Part shown: positions 11,638-22,395 of the stretch, in pieces | Numbering within the stretch: position 1 is the stretch's first letter | Layout: each line of letters opens with the position of its first letter | Assembly: GCA_017893485.1 (NCBI GenBank) | Contig: CM030368.1 | Coordinates: 113,292,220 to 113,356,219, forward strand | Direction of reading: 5' to 3' | Origin: Hemerocallis citrina | Lineage: Eukaryota; Streptophyta; Magnoliopsida; Asparagales; Asphodelaceae | DNA length: 64,000 bases | Position numbers and translations under genes: made by a program | Notes under the pieces: model-generated | Databases searched by the model: none | Told to the model about the DNA's origin: nothing | The model's input: only the letters and a program-made list of their open reading frames with translations

Positions 11638-12572
11638 TAAGATTATTTTCGAGGATAAGAATTCTCAAAAAAAATAGTACAGTAAACAACTGTTCTAAAT
11701 ATTGAGTGATATTTACCACATACCGGTTGATATTGGGCTTCATGCCCATCTATCAGCGGTATTTGCTCAGAACCAGCAACGATATCAACATTTCAAATCG
11801 GCAATGCCCAACCTCCAAAGCTGAAAATATACACCACAGTTGGCCAATAATTGAAACAATATATATAAAAAAATTCCAAATTAAAATTAGCCAGTTAAAT
11901 ATAGTTTGATCAAATAAGTCTACAAGTACCATATTACTAAAAGCATGTTAAATATGGTTCGATCAAATAATAGAAGTCTACAAGTACCATATTACTAAAA
12001 GCATGATGTATGCTTTCAGTAGTGTAAGTAGCATTTTATTGAAATTATACATCATGCTTTCATCATTTCAAGCAATGCCCAACATACAATAATTAACGAA
12101 GTACTATATCAGAGCAAGTACCACACTTGTACTTTGCTAACTACCAAGTGCCCTTGCAAGCTAACCCAATTTGTACTTGTTTTAACTCGATTTTGGAGCA
12201 CTCTAACATGGGTGTAGTACTCGCCAACTCTAGGCTAAAGGCCACAATTCCGGAGGATAAACTCCGCACAACGCATCCCTTGAAATAGGACAAGCAGTAA
12301 GAAAATTTCTTGACACATTCAACAAGAGGGGAAAGAAACACAATTTAAAATTTTATTCAAGTACCACAGTTGTGCCCTTAACTTATGAGTTCAGGACAAA
12401 GGGATGTGAAAGGATACTTTCAACAAAGGTTTTAAAACTCAGGATTGGGTTTATCCAAATATTTAGAACAGGATCGATATCAGCTCAGTCGATTGGGTTT
12501 TTCGGATAGGGCATTTTTAAAATTTGAAAAATATCTGATATGTTTTTATAATTTAATTATTTTTTAAGGGTT
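11638..12572. other. Flanking AT-rich DNA with a short tandem duplication and an inverted repeat
   Basis: Two ~55-bp direct copies (TTAAATATRGTTYGATCAAAT ... CTAAAAGCATG) lie at about 11895-12004. A 14-bp inverted repeat pairs 11998-12011 (AAAGCATGATGTAT) with 12047-12060 (ATACATCATGCTTT). No gene is supported. Confidence 0.6.
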
Positions 12573-12745
12573 TTTTATGCAGACACCACTCACAAATTTT
12601 AATATTGTGATTTTGCCACCCTCAATTTTGTATTTGTCTAAATACCACTCACAAATTTGTGTGTTCATGTAAACACCACCCACAATTTTGTGTTCGTCTA
12701 AACACCACCCACAGACTGAGTATTTGTCTAAACACCCTTAACAAT
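12573..12745. repeat. Degenerate ~35-bp tandem repeat
   Basis: Five or so imperfect units built from ACACCAC(C/T)CACAAATTT ... TTTGTCTAA. Short array, non-coding. Confidence 0.7.
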
Positions 12746-13432
12746 GTAAGATTTAGGGGTTGTATCGGAGCGGCTCCTTGAAACGATCCGGATCAGCTGG
12801 GTCGAATCGGGATCGTCCAATCTATAAAACTATGCTTTCAACTAAACCACCTACAATACTTAGTTACATGAGTACCTTTATCGATTTTTTCTCAAAAGCT
12901 ACATTCATTTTTGTGAAACATCAAATCCGAATATCGTTGCCCCATCTCGTTCACATGCTAAGGCCAAATTGCTTCATGAACCACATGGTATTTAGAGGTG
13001 TGCCAAAACGGGTTGGGTACCCGAGGGTAGCACCCGAACGGGCCGAGTATGGGTCTCTATTTTGGAAAAATTTCAAGGTCGACCAGGCCCGGAGAATCTC
13101 GGGTCAGGTTGGGTATGCCCATGAGTACTCACGGGTTCCCATATTTATTAAGTTGTATTATTATTTATATGTAGTATGCACATTTTAATAGTATATACAC
13201 CCAATCCTAAACCCAAATACCGTATCAGTAACCCATAACCCATACCCAATTTACTAAACCTAAAAATTCTAAAATTCTAAACAATAGAACTAAGAAACAG
13301 ATATGTTTTCTTTTTTCCGCTCTCTGCCTCTCATCAGCCGTCGCTGGCCCCTCCATCTATTGCAAATAGTGAGTTGGGAGCATAGACATGTCGGTCGACC
13401 CCAAATAAGAATGCAGTCGCAGTGGTGGTTGC
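12746..13432. other. Non-coding, decayed repeat DNA
   Basis: No gene supported. A GC-richer patch at about 12998-13135 (GTGTGCCAAAACGGGTTGGG onward) resembles the end of hAT-type non-autonomous elements, but I found no matching second end. Confidence 0.3.
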
Positions 13433-13711
13433 TAGGGCTGCAATCGAGCGGAGCCAAGCCGAATACCTTCAGGCTCGAACTCGGCTCCTTTACGAAACGA
13501 GCTCAATTTTGAGCTCGAGCTCGGTTCGAGCCGAGCTTTGACCATATTCGAGTCGAATAGCTCGCGAGCTTAGCCTAAAAAAAGAAGTAAAGCTCAAGCT
13601 CGGATCGTTTACGAAACGAGCTCGGTTTTGAGCTCGAGCTCGGTTTAAGCCGAGCTTTGACCGAGCTCGAGCCGAATAGCTCGCGAATAGCTCGATTCGT
13701 TTGCAGCCCTA
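13433..13711. mobile_element. hAT-type MITE, 279 bp, intact ends
   Basis: Begins TAGGGCTGCAATCGAGC and ends GCTCGATTCGTTTGCAGCCCTA, a long terminal inverted repeat. It is flanked by a perfect 8-bp duplication GTGGTTGC at 13425-13432 and 13712-13719, the size expected for hAT transposition. The interior is made of GAGCTCGAGCTCGGTT-type palindromic sequence present in two similar halves. It encodes no protein, so a hAT transposase elsewhere must have moved it. Confidence 0.93.
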
Positions 13712-13719
13712 GTGGTTGC

Positions 13720-14601
13720 AACATGCAGAGAATAAAGTGATGTTGGCTCCGCTAGGGGTGTACTAGACTAGGGGACACACGTGGAGAGATAACCCACGTG
13801 GTGTGTTGACCTACTACAGAGATGAGCTTGACCAGGAGTACGTCGTGTAAGAGTCATACATGGCCGAAAGATTGGAGAGGCTGCCACCGGTGTGCACGGT
13901 GAGTAGACAACTGTGGTTGACGGGAGCACCACTTATAAACTTTGGTGTAGTATAGTTTAATTCCCCGACGGAGTGCTTCGACAGTTTGAACTGCAACAAC
14001 GCATCCCAACACCTTGATCGTACGCACTGCCATACATAGTGTAAAGGGAATGGGACATTTGCATGATCGTAATTGGACAATTTTTCACCAGGTGCATGTC
14101 GACGCATGGAACGAGTGGAGGTTTAAGATGATCGTAGAGAGTATTATTCCTTATGATGGCTCGTAGCACGGTGCCTACATGTCCTAGTATCGGAGGGTCA
14201 CACGAGTGTATATTGCTCCTCCATCCACTGTACCAGCAGGAATCTAGACTCCGGTTCTGAGGAGAGAGATGGAACCATTGCCCGGGTATTCCACTATTCA
14301 ACCCATGTATCCCCTGTCACGCTTCTGATCGTCCGACACATGGCAACGCGTAATTTTTCATGTGCTGTGTTGGGCAGTGCACTCATACGCGTATTTTTAC
14401 ACGGTTACGCATTTTGCATGTTGTTTTGTGCAGTTTTCACACTCATTTAAATTCACATCTTCTTCGTTCATTTTTCACACTTCATTATTCATCTTTCACC
14501 TTCAAATCACCTCTCCTTTTCCAAAACTTGGCTCAAGCGGCATTTTTCGTCAGTTTTCAACGATCAAGTATTATTTCAGTTGTATTTCATTTTAGAAAGC
14601 C
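13720..14601. other. Unassigned sequence upstream of a PF04195-like ORF
   Basis: No recognisable gene. The minus strand is open for 114 codons ending at 13957 and for 97 codons in another frame, but neither resembles a family I know. The last ~200 bp (about 14400-14600) are CT-rich, like the leaders before the antisense genes at 22396 and 25752, so this part may be the old promoter and leader of the ORF that follows. Confidence 0.3.
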
Positions 14602-15186
14602 ATGCATAGGACAGGATCGGGTATCTCCTCTTCTTCTTCCAGTAGCGGTGGGGTAGAAATGTTGTCGAATTCCCGCTCTCCCAAGGGGAAGGGAACAGTT
14701 GGTCTCTCCGCAATAATAAAGAAGATTGACTAAACAAGAGAGGACAGGGAGTGTTCACCCTCCTCTTGTTCCACTCTTAGTCTGCCAATATTCCCAAGAA
14801 GTAGCGAGGTTGGTACAATACAGGGTCACATATGATGAGTCCGATAACAACCCCATCTTCGAAAATGACCACATAAAAAACCATTCTAGTAAAAGTGGAT
14901 ATTGGGGTGATCAGGGTTGGCGTTGGGATCCCTGTTGAGTATGAGTTGTTCTTTCTCGCTCCCGGATGTCGAGAGAGTATTGTTTGTTTCCTTTTGATGT
15001 GTTCTATGTTGGGTTATGCCTTCCAATGCATCCCTTCTTTGTGGCATTTCTCAACCGGTACGGGCTTAGTCTGATCCAGTCCGTGCCCAACTTCTGGAGG
15101 AATCTTACGACCTTTATCCTGCGGGAAAGTTTGCACCAAATCTAGTCTGAGGCTATGGAGGAGGCCCTTTAGCTCCATAAGCAGTG

Positions 15187-17771
15187 TGTAACCGCCAAAT
15201 TCCATTCACAGGAAATCTGTGACTCATCCAGAATCTTTTACTTCAATTTAGTGCAAACATAGTACAAATTACTGGAGAAACTTAAAAAAATTTATTACAT
15301 CATCATTCATTACAAATATCAGAGAAATCTACACAATAAATTACAACTCGTTCTAATACATTTTGGATCGGACGAATCCACTAACACCCATTATGTGGCG
15401 TTCATGGGCAAAAATTGAGTTATTTGGGTCAAGCTTTGGTCATCTAGTAGAGTCCGCAACAAACTCGAGTCCATACCACCTACTGAACATGAATCCTGCA
15501 AATTATCCAAACTGTGGGCAGGTCAGTTGAATACAACAGTTACAACCGACACAATGCTAGCAACAATAGCGATCTTCTGGTTCTCAACAGCCAACAAATT
15601 TTGATACCAAAATCATGTGAAAGTAAATCTATTCTAAGTATGTAAGTGAATGCCATGATCCAGAAATCTAATGCACACAATGCTCTTTCTAATGCGCGCT
15701 TGTTTGGATTTTATGTCACCCTTACAACATAGGTTCCGAGGGTAGGTCTTTAAAGTTCGTCCTCATTATAAGGTTTGATCCCTCGCTATGCAAGCCTAAC
15801 TTGATGATCCATACTCCAATGCGTAATCACATATAAATCACACCCCTGGGATTTTGGACCTTACCGGCCTACCCCTAGCCCACCACCCGTGGATTTACAC
15901 AGCGTATCCTTAGTCCTGAACATTTCTAGGAACCGCAGTTCTTTACAGGACATGTTCGTCATTGTTTCCGTCATAACTCCTTTCTAGTGTATGTCCTTAC
16001 AAACAGATATAAACAACTACCGCCTAGAGCTAGCATACCCTATCAGTCACATACTCAACAATACTAGGAATACTAGCCCAATCCAGTTATTCCCACATCC
16101 CAAGATCCCCAACCTTGCAGGCACCCTAGGTCTTGCTCAAACTCTAGAAACCCACACACCTACGACATCACACCAAGTCACATTCTAAGGTTTTCTATGT
16201 CAACCCTAACTTGTTAATGTAATCCCAAATACTAGAAGTTATTCACAACTTCAAAATTCTAGGTCGAAACACAATATAAGCTAGATTCACTCATATCTCC
16301 AATCTATCTTTTAGTTATTACACAATTTGTAAATTCCTTATGTTTCTAGGCCCCACACCCTATTAATCTCACATTTAAATTTCGATCTATTTTCCAAATA
16401 ATAATAGGTTCTTTAGATTTTAGTTATTAATAAACAACTCATGTTCAATTATTAAAATTAAAAGCAAGCTAGACTACCAGTTCTAGATTGAATAATCAAA
16501 ACACTCCTTATTTAATTTGTGATTCTCTCTTCCCAAATATTAGTAGTATTATTACTATTTTGTTTTGATAACCCACAAATGTTTATCTACTATTTCAATT
16601 AATAAAAGCTAGCCAGACTAAACAACTAGTTCTAGGTTGATTAAATTAATCACCCCTCAAGACAACCAAACCCGAGCTCATCATGTCTCCCAAAACCCTA
16701 GCCTTTCATAGCCCCAAACCATAACCTCTTTGGATCCCCACCTGAATCCAAACAATGCCCAAATCCGAGCAATTCATCATGCTCGGACACGGGCTGCTTT
16801 GTCCAAAGCCCGCAACCTCCTTGATCCAAACCCGAGTCCAAAAAAGCTCAAACCCGCACTCAAACACCCCCAGAGCCACAGCCCTTATTGCATCTAAGAC
16901 ATGACACGATCCTCCACTCCAACTGAACCCAAACCCGCACTCACACATACCCAGACCCGCATTTTGTCACAGCCCAAACATGATCCCCCTTGGATTCAAT
17001 ACCGAATCCAAAAATAAACCCACACCTGACCAAACCCTAATCTTTTAGCAAATAAAAACCTTACAAAAACAACAAGTTTAACTCCAAAAACTGAGATTTT
17101 TAACCATAAAAATTTGATATTTTATACAGTTAATAATAGTTAAATCTTCATGACAATAATCAATAACAACTGCACAAATCTACAATCATCTATAGCATGA
17201 ATGTAAGAATTAAAAGATGAGTTCTTGTTTCTTTTAATCATTCAATGTTCATAAAAATATCATGCAATAATTTTAACATGCTTTTTTTTCATCTGAACAT
17301 ACGAGCAAAATTTATCATGCATCACCTCATACAACAACAACTAAGAATTGAGCATGCATAAATATTAATCACAAATTACAAGACTTATCATGCTAGAGAT
17401 CACAAAAATAATAACAAACATGAGAACAAAAAACACCCATCTTTTCTGATGTCGGAATCATGATCATAGCCTCCAAAAGTCTTTCTTCTCCAGAACCCTA
17501 AAGCAACTCCAAAAGAAAAGGAACCAAAAGTGAGAGAGGGGCTCTCTCTCTCCCTCTATTTATATTTTTCTGGTCAGCTATTAGGGTTAGGGTTTGGTTT
17601 GCCTCTTTTTGTTGGGCTGGGTTTTTATGGGCCCAAATAATAGTCTTATAATATTAATAATATTTTAATTATTATTAATAGCCCACGAACAAAAATCTTT
17701 CCATTAATATTGGTGAAAATAAATATAATAAAAATAAAATAATAAAAATGTTATTTTTGTGAGGTATTACA
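15187..17771 (-). mobile_element. Solo LTR, 2.6 kb, probably chromovirus type, minus orientation
   Basis: Bounded by TGTAACCGCC at the left and GGTATTACA at the right, with a perfect 5-bp duplication CAGTG at 15182-15186 and 17772-17776. Read on the minus strand it starts TGTAATACC and ends GGTTACA, like the chromovirus LTRs elsewhere in this window. A minus-strand TATAAATA at 17557-17564 sits downstream of that start and precedes a GA-rich stretch, as expected of an LTR promoter. No gag or pol is present and no second LTR copy, so it is a recombined solo LTR inserted in a PF04195-like ORF. Confidence 0.82.
17557..17564 (-). promoter_or_regulatory. TATA box of the solo LTR
   Basis: TATAAATA on the minus strand, followed by a GAGAGAGA-rich stretch, at a plausible position for the LTR U3/R promoter. 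Confidence 0.55.
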
Positions 17772-17935
17772 CAGTGGGCGTGTGCCAATTGGTGCTACGT
17801 CTTTCCTTGGCCCAAAAGAGGGGTGATCACTACTCCTGACTCTATCAAGCACTGGAAGTACAAATCCTTCATTATCAGGAGTTCCAAGCCGTGGGGATTT
17901 CCAACAAGATGGGAGAGTAAATTACTCTAATTTCG

Positions 17936-18487
17936 AGTTCTTCAAAAAAAAAAAAAATCAAAACGATCGGAAAAAAAAACCTGTAAAAGGTCGGAACAGA
18001 AATTTAAAGAATGCACCTTTTGATAATCATGAGCAGCTGCGGCCATTACATTTTCCAAAGCGAGATTTGACAACGTCGACTTCACTTAATCCGGATCCAT
18101 CTTTTTTCTTTTCCCACTCTACTTTGAGATCTGCATGAACAAATTTTGGGGTGAAGAAGAAGAACTACTGAATAGGGATGGAAAATGGGTTGGGTTGTCA
18201 CATACGATCCACTTAGGATCCGAACTTTCAAGGATGCCGTATCAATTTAGTAAGTATCAGTTTGTATCCACTTTTACGTGCATTGTGTACTCTTCTTTGG
18301 AATGGGTAGTTGGCGGGTTAAGTTGGTGCGTGTTGCACGTGTTTCTCAGTGTGTTGGCCTGTAGTGAAACCCTCCAATTTCCTTTCCTATAAATTCTGAG
18401 TTGTAATGAACTGTTGCGGATTAATAAAAATTAACTAAAGTTTCTTCCCCTAAATCTTCTCCTCTAACCCTAGATCTTCAATTTCCC
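17936..18487. other. Non-coding spacer
   Basis: Contains a 14-A run at about 17946-17959, a purine-rich stretch and an 85-codon open frame at 18135-18392 with no recognisable similarity. A CCTATAAATT near 18388 could be a TATA box for the small candidate exon downstream. Confidence 0.3.
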
Positions 18488-18492
18488 ATTCA

Positions 18493-18534
18493 TGGCGAAA
18501 TCAGGTTGGGTTAGGATTCCAACTCCTGACAAGG
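18493..18534 (+). CDS. Possible first-exon stub of an unknown gene
   Basis: The ATG at 18493 gives MAKSGWVRIPTPDK and then a good donor, AAG|GTAGTA. Upstream are a TATA-like CCTATAAATT (about 100 bp before) and a CT-rich leader typical of plant 5' UTRs. A short-LTR element begins 8 bp into the presumed intron. I do not recognise the peptide, and no downstream exon is visible. Only the promoter-leader-ATG-donor arrangement argues for a gene. Confidence 0.22.
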
Positions 18535-18542
18535 TAGTATTT

Positions 18543-18662
18543 GTTAGGGACCATTTAGTACCATATCGGTTATATAGGTAGCCGATGTGGGGTTTAAATA
18601 AACTTGGATTCCCTTCTCTTAACAGCTAGCTTTTAAGGGTGAGTTTTCCTAGATTCGTTTCA
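18543..18662 (+). mobile_element. Short (~120 bp) LTR of a retrotransposon
   Basis: Runs from TGTTAGGGACC to GATTCGTTTCA and contains the short-LTR pattern of an inverted pair ATCGGTTATATAGGTAGCCGAT and TTTAAATAAAC. It is immediately followed by a primer-binding site. The length and pattern fit a TRIM or a short-LTR chromovirus (Reina-like). The 3' LTR was not found. Confidence 0.6.
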
Positions 18663-18674
18663 GTATCAGAGCCA
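18663..18674 (+). other. Primer-binding site, initiator tRNA-Met type
   Basis: GTATCAGAGCCA follows the LTR end directly. It matches the TGGTATCAGAGCC plant PBS for tRNA-iMet, lacking the first two bases. Confidence 0.6.
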
Positions 18675-18684
18675 ACTCTCATCG

Positions 18685-19322
18685 ATGGCAACTCACGAGA
18701 CGTAGGAGGTACAACTTTCATCGACGGTGACTCACGAGACGTAGGAGGTACATCGAAGGTGACGGAGGAGATATAAGCGAAGTCGATCAAAATGGAAGAG
18801 AGGTTGAGGCAATGTTGTCAATAATGGATGCGATGATATCGATGTTACATCAGTGAAATCCACAACCACCCGCCTCTCCTCTGTACCCAATTGCTCCTCC
18901 TCAGATTCCGATTAGCGAGGTAACTAACCCTAACCTCGTCTCTGTTAATTCGAAAGTGTGTGGTGGTGGTGAAAGCATGGTACAGAGCCCCAATTAAGAT
19001 GAAATTTTCGAATATTAAAGAGGTGAAGCTTCCGAATTTTAAAAAAGGACATCCGACGAATTTGATAAGTAGAGTCAAACACTTCTTCGAATTTTATGAG
19101 GTTCTTGATTCAGGGAAAATGAAGTATGCTTGGTTGGGTTTAAGTGGGACAACAACTCTGTGGTATCGAAGGTTTATTAAACCTCGCATTCATAAAATTT
19201 CTTGGTTAGTGTTTTTGGAAGAGTTGATTGATCATTTTGGCACTACTGAGCTTGAAGAACCTGACAAATTGGATGCGGAAAATAGTCAATAGGGGAGTGA
19301 TGGGAATGAAACTGCTGATACT
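18685..19322 (+). pseudogene. Chromovirus (Reina-like) gag remnant
   Basis: A short leader frame (ATG at 18685, early stop) is followed by an open segment at about 18960-19292. The latter encodes VKLPNFKKGHPTNLISRVKH ... TTLWYRRFIKP ... ISWLVFLEELIDHFG, the conserved layout of the Retrotrans_gag domain in plant chromoviruses with short LTRs. It lies downstream of the short LTR and PBS in the same orientation, so the two probably belong to one element whose pol and 3' LTR are lost. The position of the leader stop shows it is not functional. The assignment to gag is good; the assignment to Reina is inferred. Confidence 0.6.
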
Positions 19323-20013
19323 GTTGGGAATTCAGGGTTATAGATACAGTATTTTGAGGAAACTTATAACTAAAAAATTGTAGTAGACTTGTACACCTTT
19401 ATTTTGATATACATAAAGCAAAGTTTCGTGAAGTATATGATTTTCTATAATTTTTACAAATAGCATGAAATGCAGTTTCTGATTTTGAATTTACTGTTTT
19501 GCAAATGATACTTAAACGAGGTGATTGAAAATATATTCTCGTTGTTTTAAGTTATATTTTAGGAAAATAAAGATCATATTCATGCTTAGATGAGATGTGA
19601 ACTCAAGAAAAATATATATATGGTTAATGATGTTAGGAATTAGTTTAAAACAAATCAAAGGAAAATGATGAGATGAGTTTTCAATGATGAATTTTAAGAG
19701 ATTATGTTTTAATCTTAATTAACTTGTATTGAGAAGGTTTTGAAGAATATGAAAAGTCTATTGTGAAAATGAATAAGCTGAGATTGTACTTGTTGATGAA
19801 TAAATAAGAATTATTGAAAGAATTTGAATGAGTTATGAATACATGAATATAAGTTACAAGGGTATAAGTAAACCAAGTTGTTGAACATGGAAAGATATTG
19901 ATTCTAGAGGCTTACTGATACCCAGGTACCGGAAAAAGTAATGGAAATGAATAATTAATATTGAGAAGTGGCCAATATGGACTGTCGTTCTCAGTATTTT
20001 TGTGTAAGACCGG
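19323..20013. other. AT-rich non-coding spacer
   Basis: Very AT-rich, with no ORF or repeat I can support. It ends with ACCGG (20009-20013), the presumed target duplication of Tat element 1, whose other copy lies beyond the window. Confidence 0.4.
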
Positions 20014-20603
20014 TGTTGCCGCAAAATCTGGTGTGGGGGCAAACAGATAGTATTTCTGGATTCTTGGAAAACGTGAATAGAAAACCTGAACCTGTTCCGT
20101 CAGAGTTCGACCGCTAACTCCTGCCGTTCACCTGCAAAAAGTGCGAGACACCGGGGTTGATCCCGGCGACGCACTCTCCGACGCTCAAGTCAGTAATCAG
20201 GAAGATTATGAAAGAGCGTAAATTGGCAAAAGATTGATTACCTCTAAGTGAAGATGGATGGGGGGTATTTATAGCCGTCTTTGGAACCGAATTAGGCATG
20301 TAATCCCTGTGTTTAGATAAGGAATGTAATCCCTAATTCCTAGTGAAAGGATAGATATGAATCAGGGCCGTAGATTAGGATTAATCAGAAACCCTAATTC
20401 TATCCTGGTGGGCAGGGTTTGCTACGGGTTGAAACCCGTACCCAGTTGAGGTGGATCCGTTCGTGGGTTAATGGATCTTTGAGGAGGAGAACCAGTACCC
20501 GCTTTAGACCCATTGGTAGGTAAAATTACCATTTTACCCCTAGGCTTTAAGATTCGTTCCTGATTTGGACGGTTCTGATTTAACCCCATTTTTAGCCATA
20601 TCA
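20014..20603 (-). repeat. 3' LTR of Tat element 1
   Basis: 590 bp from TGTTGCCGCAAAATC to TTAGCCATATCA. It is homologous throughout to the two LTRs of element 2 but more diverged than those are from each other. The 5' LTR is beyond the window. Confidence 0.88.
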
Positions 20604-21020
20604 CGAGCCCCCCACTCCCCAAGACTGAGCTTGATTAGGCTTTGAGGAGTAGTTTTTCTGTCTTAATGGCTGGCGGAGTTGTATCGGAGTCCAAATGGAA
20701 GGTTTCGAATCTTTGCAGGAGGTAGTACGGTGATTCTCTAAGTTGGTTGCGTGCTCTGAGTTTTTCTTGAATTCTTCTGGACATTTGGTAATTTTTATCT
20801 ATTTTTTCGGAATATTTACTTAATTTTGCAAAGTGTCGTTTCGTCATTCGGGGGTCTTAATAAATGGTCCTAGGCAATAATTATTCACTCGGGGGCTCAA
20901 AAATATTTTTCCGGCTTTATAATTATTATTTTCCAGGATTTTTAATTAATTTTCCCGAATTTTTAATCATTTTTCGCAATTTTTAAGTAAATAAAACGAT
21001 TTTAATAAATAAAATACCAA
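20604..21020 (-). other. Polypurine tract and 3' untranslated part of Tat element 1
   Basis: Just inside the LTR the minus strand reads GGGGAGTGGGGGGCTCG, a polypurine tract for plus-strand priming. The rest is AT-rich and matches 23782-24160 of element 2. No coding sequence. Confidence 0.6.
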
Positions 21021-22060
21021 ATTATGGCGTGGCGCGATCTGGACCGTTGATCCTGTGCCGGCGCGAATTTCTAAAAGATCGGATGGACAGGGTCGCTCGG
21101 CAGCAATTTCTCCGCCTTTGTGGGTCGGATGGGCACTTGCTCGGAATCCGAGCGAAGCAGCTCGGTTTCTCCATCGCGCGAGTGGCTTGGATTGCTAGTC
21201 GCTCGGCTCGGAATTCCGAGTGACGTGGAGCGATCTGCACCGTCGGATCTTAGCGCGGATCTCGAGGTGGACGCAGTTCCCAAGAAAACACTATCTTGTC
21301 GTTTAGTGGACGTGGCGTAATCTGGACCGTCCATCATCTCAGACGCGATTTTCGCAATGATCCAACAGTTGGAGATGCTCGGCGGCATTTTTCTTCACTT
21401 TCGAGGGTCGGATTGGCACTTGCTCGGAATCCGAGCGAAATGGCTCAGTTTTTCCGTTGCGCGAGTGGCTCGGACCGCTAGTCGCTCGGCTCGGAATTCT
21501 GAGCGACGTGGAGCGATCTGGTCCGTCAGATTTTGGCATGAATCTCGAGGCAGGCACAGTTACCAAGAAAACACTATCTTGTCGTATAGTGGTGCTGGCA
21601 TGATCTGGGCCGTCCGATTGAAATCTTACGCGAATTTTGAGGAGAAAGTCATTTTTCTCCAATTCGTGGCTCAGATTGGCACTTGCTCGGAATCCGAGCG
21701 AAGTGGCTTAGGTCATTAGTTGCTCGGGTCGGAATTTCGAGCTATCCTCTTTGTTGTGGAGGTCGGATCACCTGTCGCTCGGATTTTGGTCCCGAGGGAC
21801 GTGGGGCGATCCTAGCCATTGGATGATGGCACAGATCTCAATGCTGGCTCAGTTTCCAAGAAAACACTATCTTGTCGTGTAGTGGTGCTGGCATGATCTG
21901 AGCCGTCTGATCGAAATCTTATGCGAATTTTGAGGGGAAAGTCATTTTTCTCCAATTCGTAGCTCGGATTGGCACTTGCTCGGAATCCGAGCTATCCTCT
22001 TGAATATTGAGGTCGGATCGCCTGTCGCTCGAATTTTGGTTCCGAGGTGCCGAGCGATTT
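21021..22060. repeat. ~262-290-bp degenerate tandem repeat field, outer copy
   Basis: The palindrome GCTCGGAATCCGAGC recurs at about 21138, 21421, 21684 and 21977, with AAGAAAACACTATCTTGTCG and GATCTGRGCCGTC motifs between. The same field lies at 24161-25400 in element 2, in both cases just upstream of the antisense gene. Overlapping open frames in it are shadows of the repeat. Confidence 0.85.
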
Positions 22061-22196
22061 TACTTGGATCGAAACGTCGCTTCCTTTGTCAATAGTTGTG
22101 GCTCTTCGTTATTTAGCCGTTTGGGCTTTTTGTAACGCTTCATAGGAGGCCCAAAAGTTGCGTCCTTACGTTACAAAGCCCAAGAGGCATCATTTT

Positions 22197-22206
22197 TACT
22201 ATAAGT
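22197..22206 (+). promoter_or_regulatory. Putative TATA region of the antisense gene, copy A
   Basis: TACTATAAGT, followed by a CT-rich leader (TTCACTTTCACACTC) up to the ATG at 22396. The same arrangement, TACTATAATC plus a CT-rich leader, precedes copy B, about 195 bp before its ATG. Confidence 0.5.
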
Positions 22207-22395
22207 TTTCACCCCCTCAACACTTTACCTCATTCCTCACTTTCACTTTCACACTCTTGGTTTTTACTCTTTAGCGAAGTTTTTAGCTTTTGAGTGGCGC
22301 TGCTAGCTGTCGCAGCGAGGCGTTTTAGGCTCCGGCAATCTTTTTCGGCCGTTCTAGTCACTTCAAAGTCAGTCCCCCTCCTCATCTTTGTAAAA

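Larger units (their letters stand above)
14602..17935 (+). pseudogene. PF04195-type ORF remnant from a third Tat-like element, split by a solo LTR
   Basis: The ATG at 14602 starts a serine-rich peptide (MHRTGSGISSSSSSSGG) that stops at 14731. Further on, about 14935-15186 encodes GLCLPMHPFFVAFLNRYGL and VPNFWRNLTTFI in broken frames. These align with GLRLPLHPFVVEVLQWYGL and MPNTWRHVMAFV of the antisense gene at 25752. After the insertion at 15187-17771, the segment at 17777-17930 encodes TPDSIKHWKYKSFIIRSSKP, matching the SIKHWKEKYF region of the same protein. This is a diverged, non-functional third relative of the antisense gene in the two Tat elements. The rest of its parent element is not recognisable nearby. 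Confidence 0.7.

Noticed and set aside
12998..13260. Second hAT-type MITE suggested by GTGTGCCAAAACGGG
   Set aside because: Only one end is recognisable; no partner inverted repeat or 8-bp duplication found.
13814..14301. Minus-strand ORFs of 97 and 114 codons
   Set aside because: They overlap in different frames, with no recognisable domain or promoter; treated as unassigned DNA.
17579..17598. Telomere-like TTAGGGTTAGGG
   Set aside because: Only two imperfect units, and plant telomeres are TTTAGGG; not a telomeric tract.
18135..18392. 85-codon ORF upstream of the short LTR
   Set aside because: No similarity I recognise and no supporting signals of its own.
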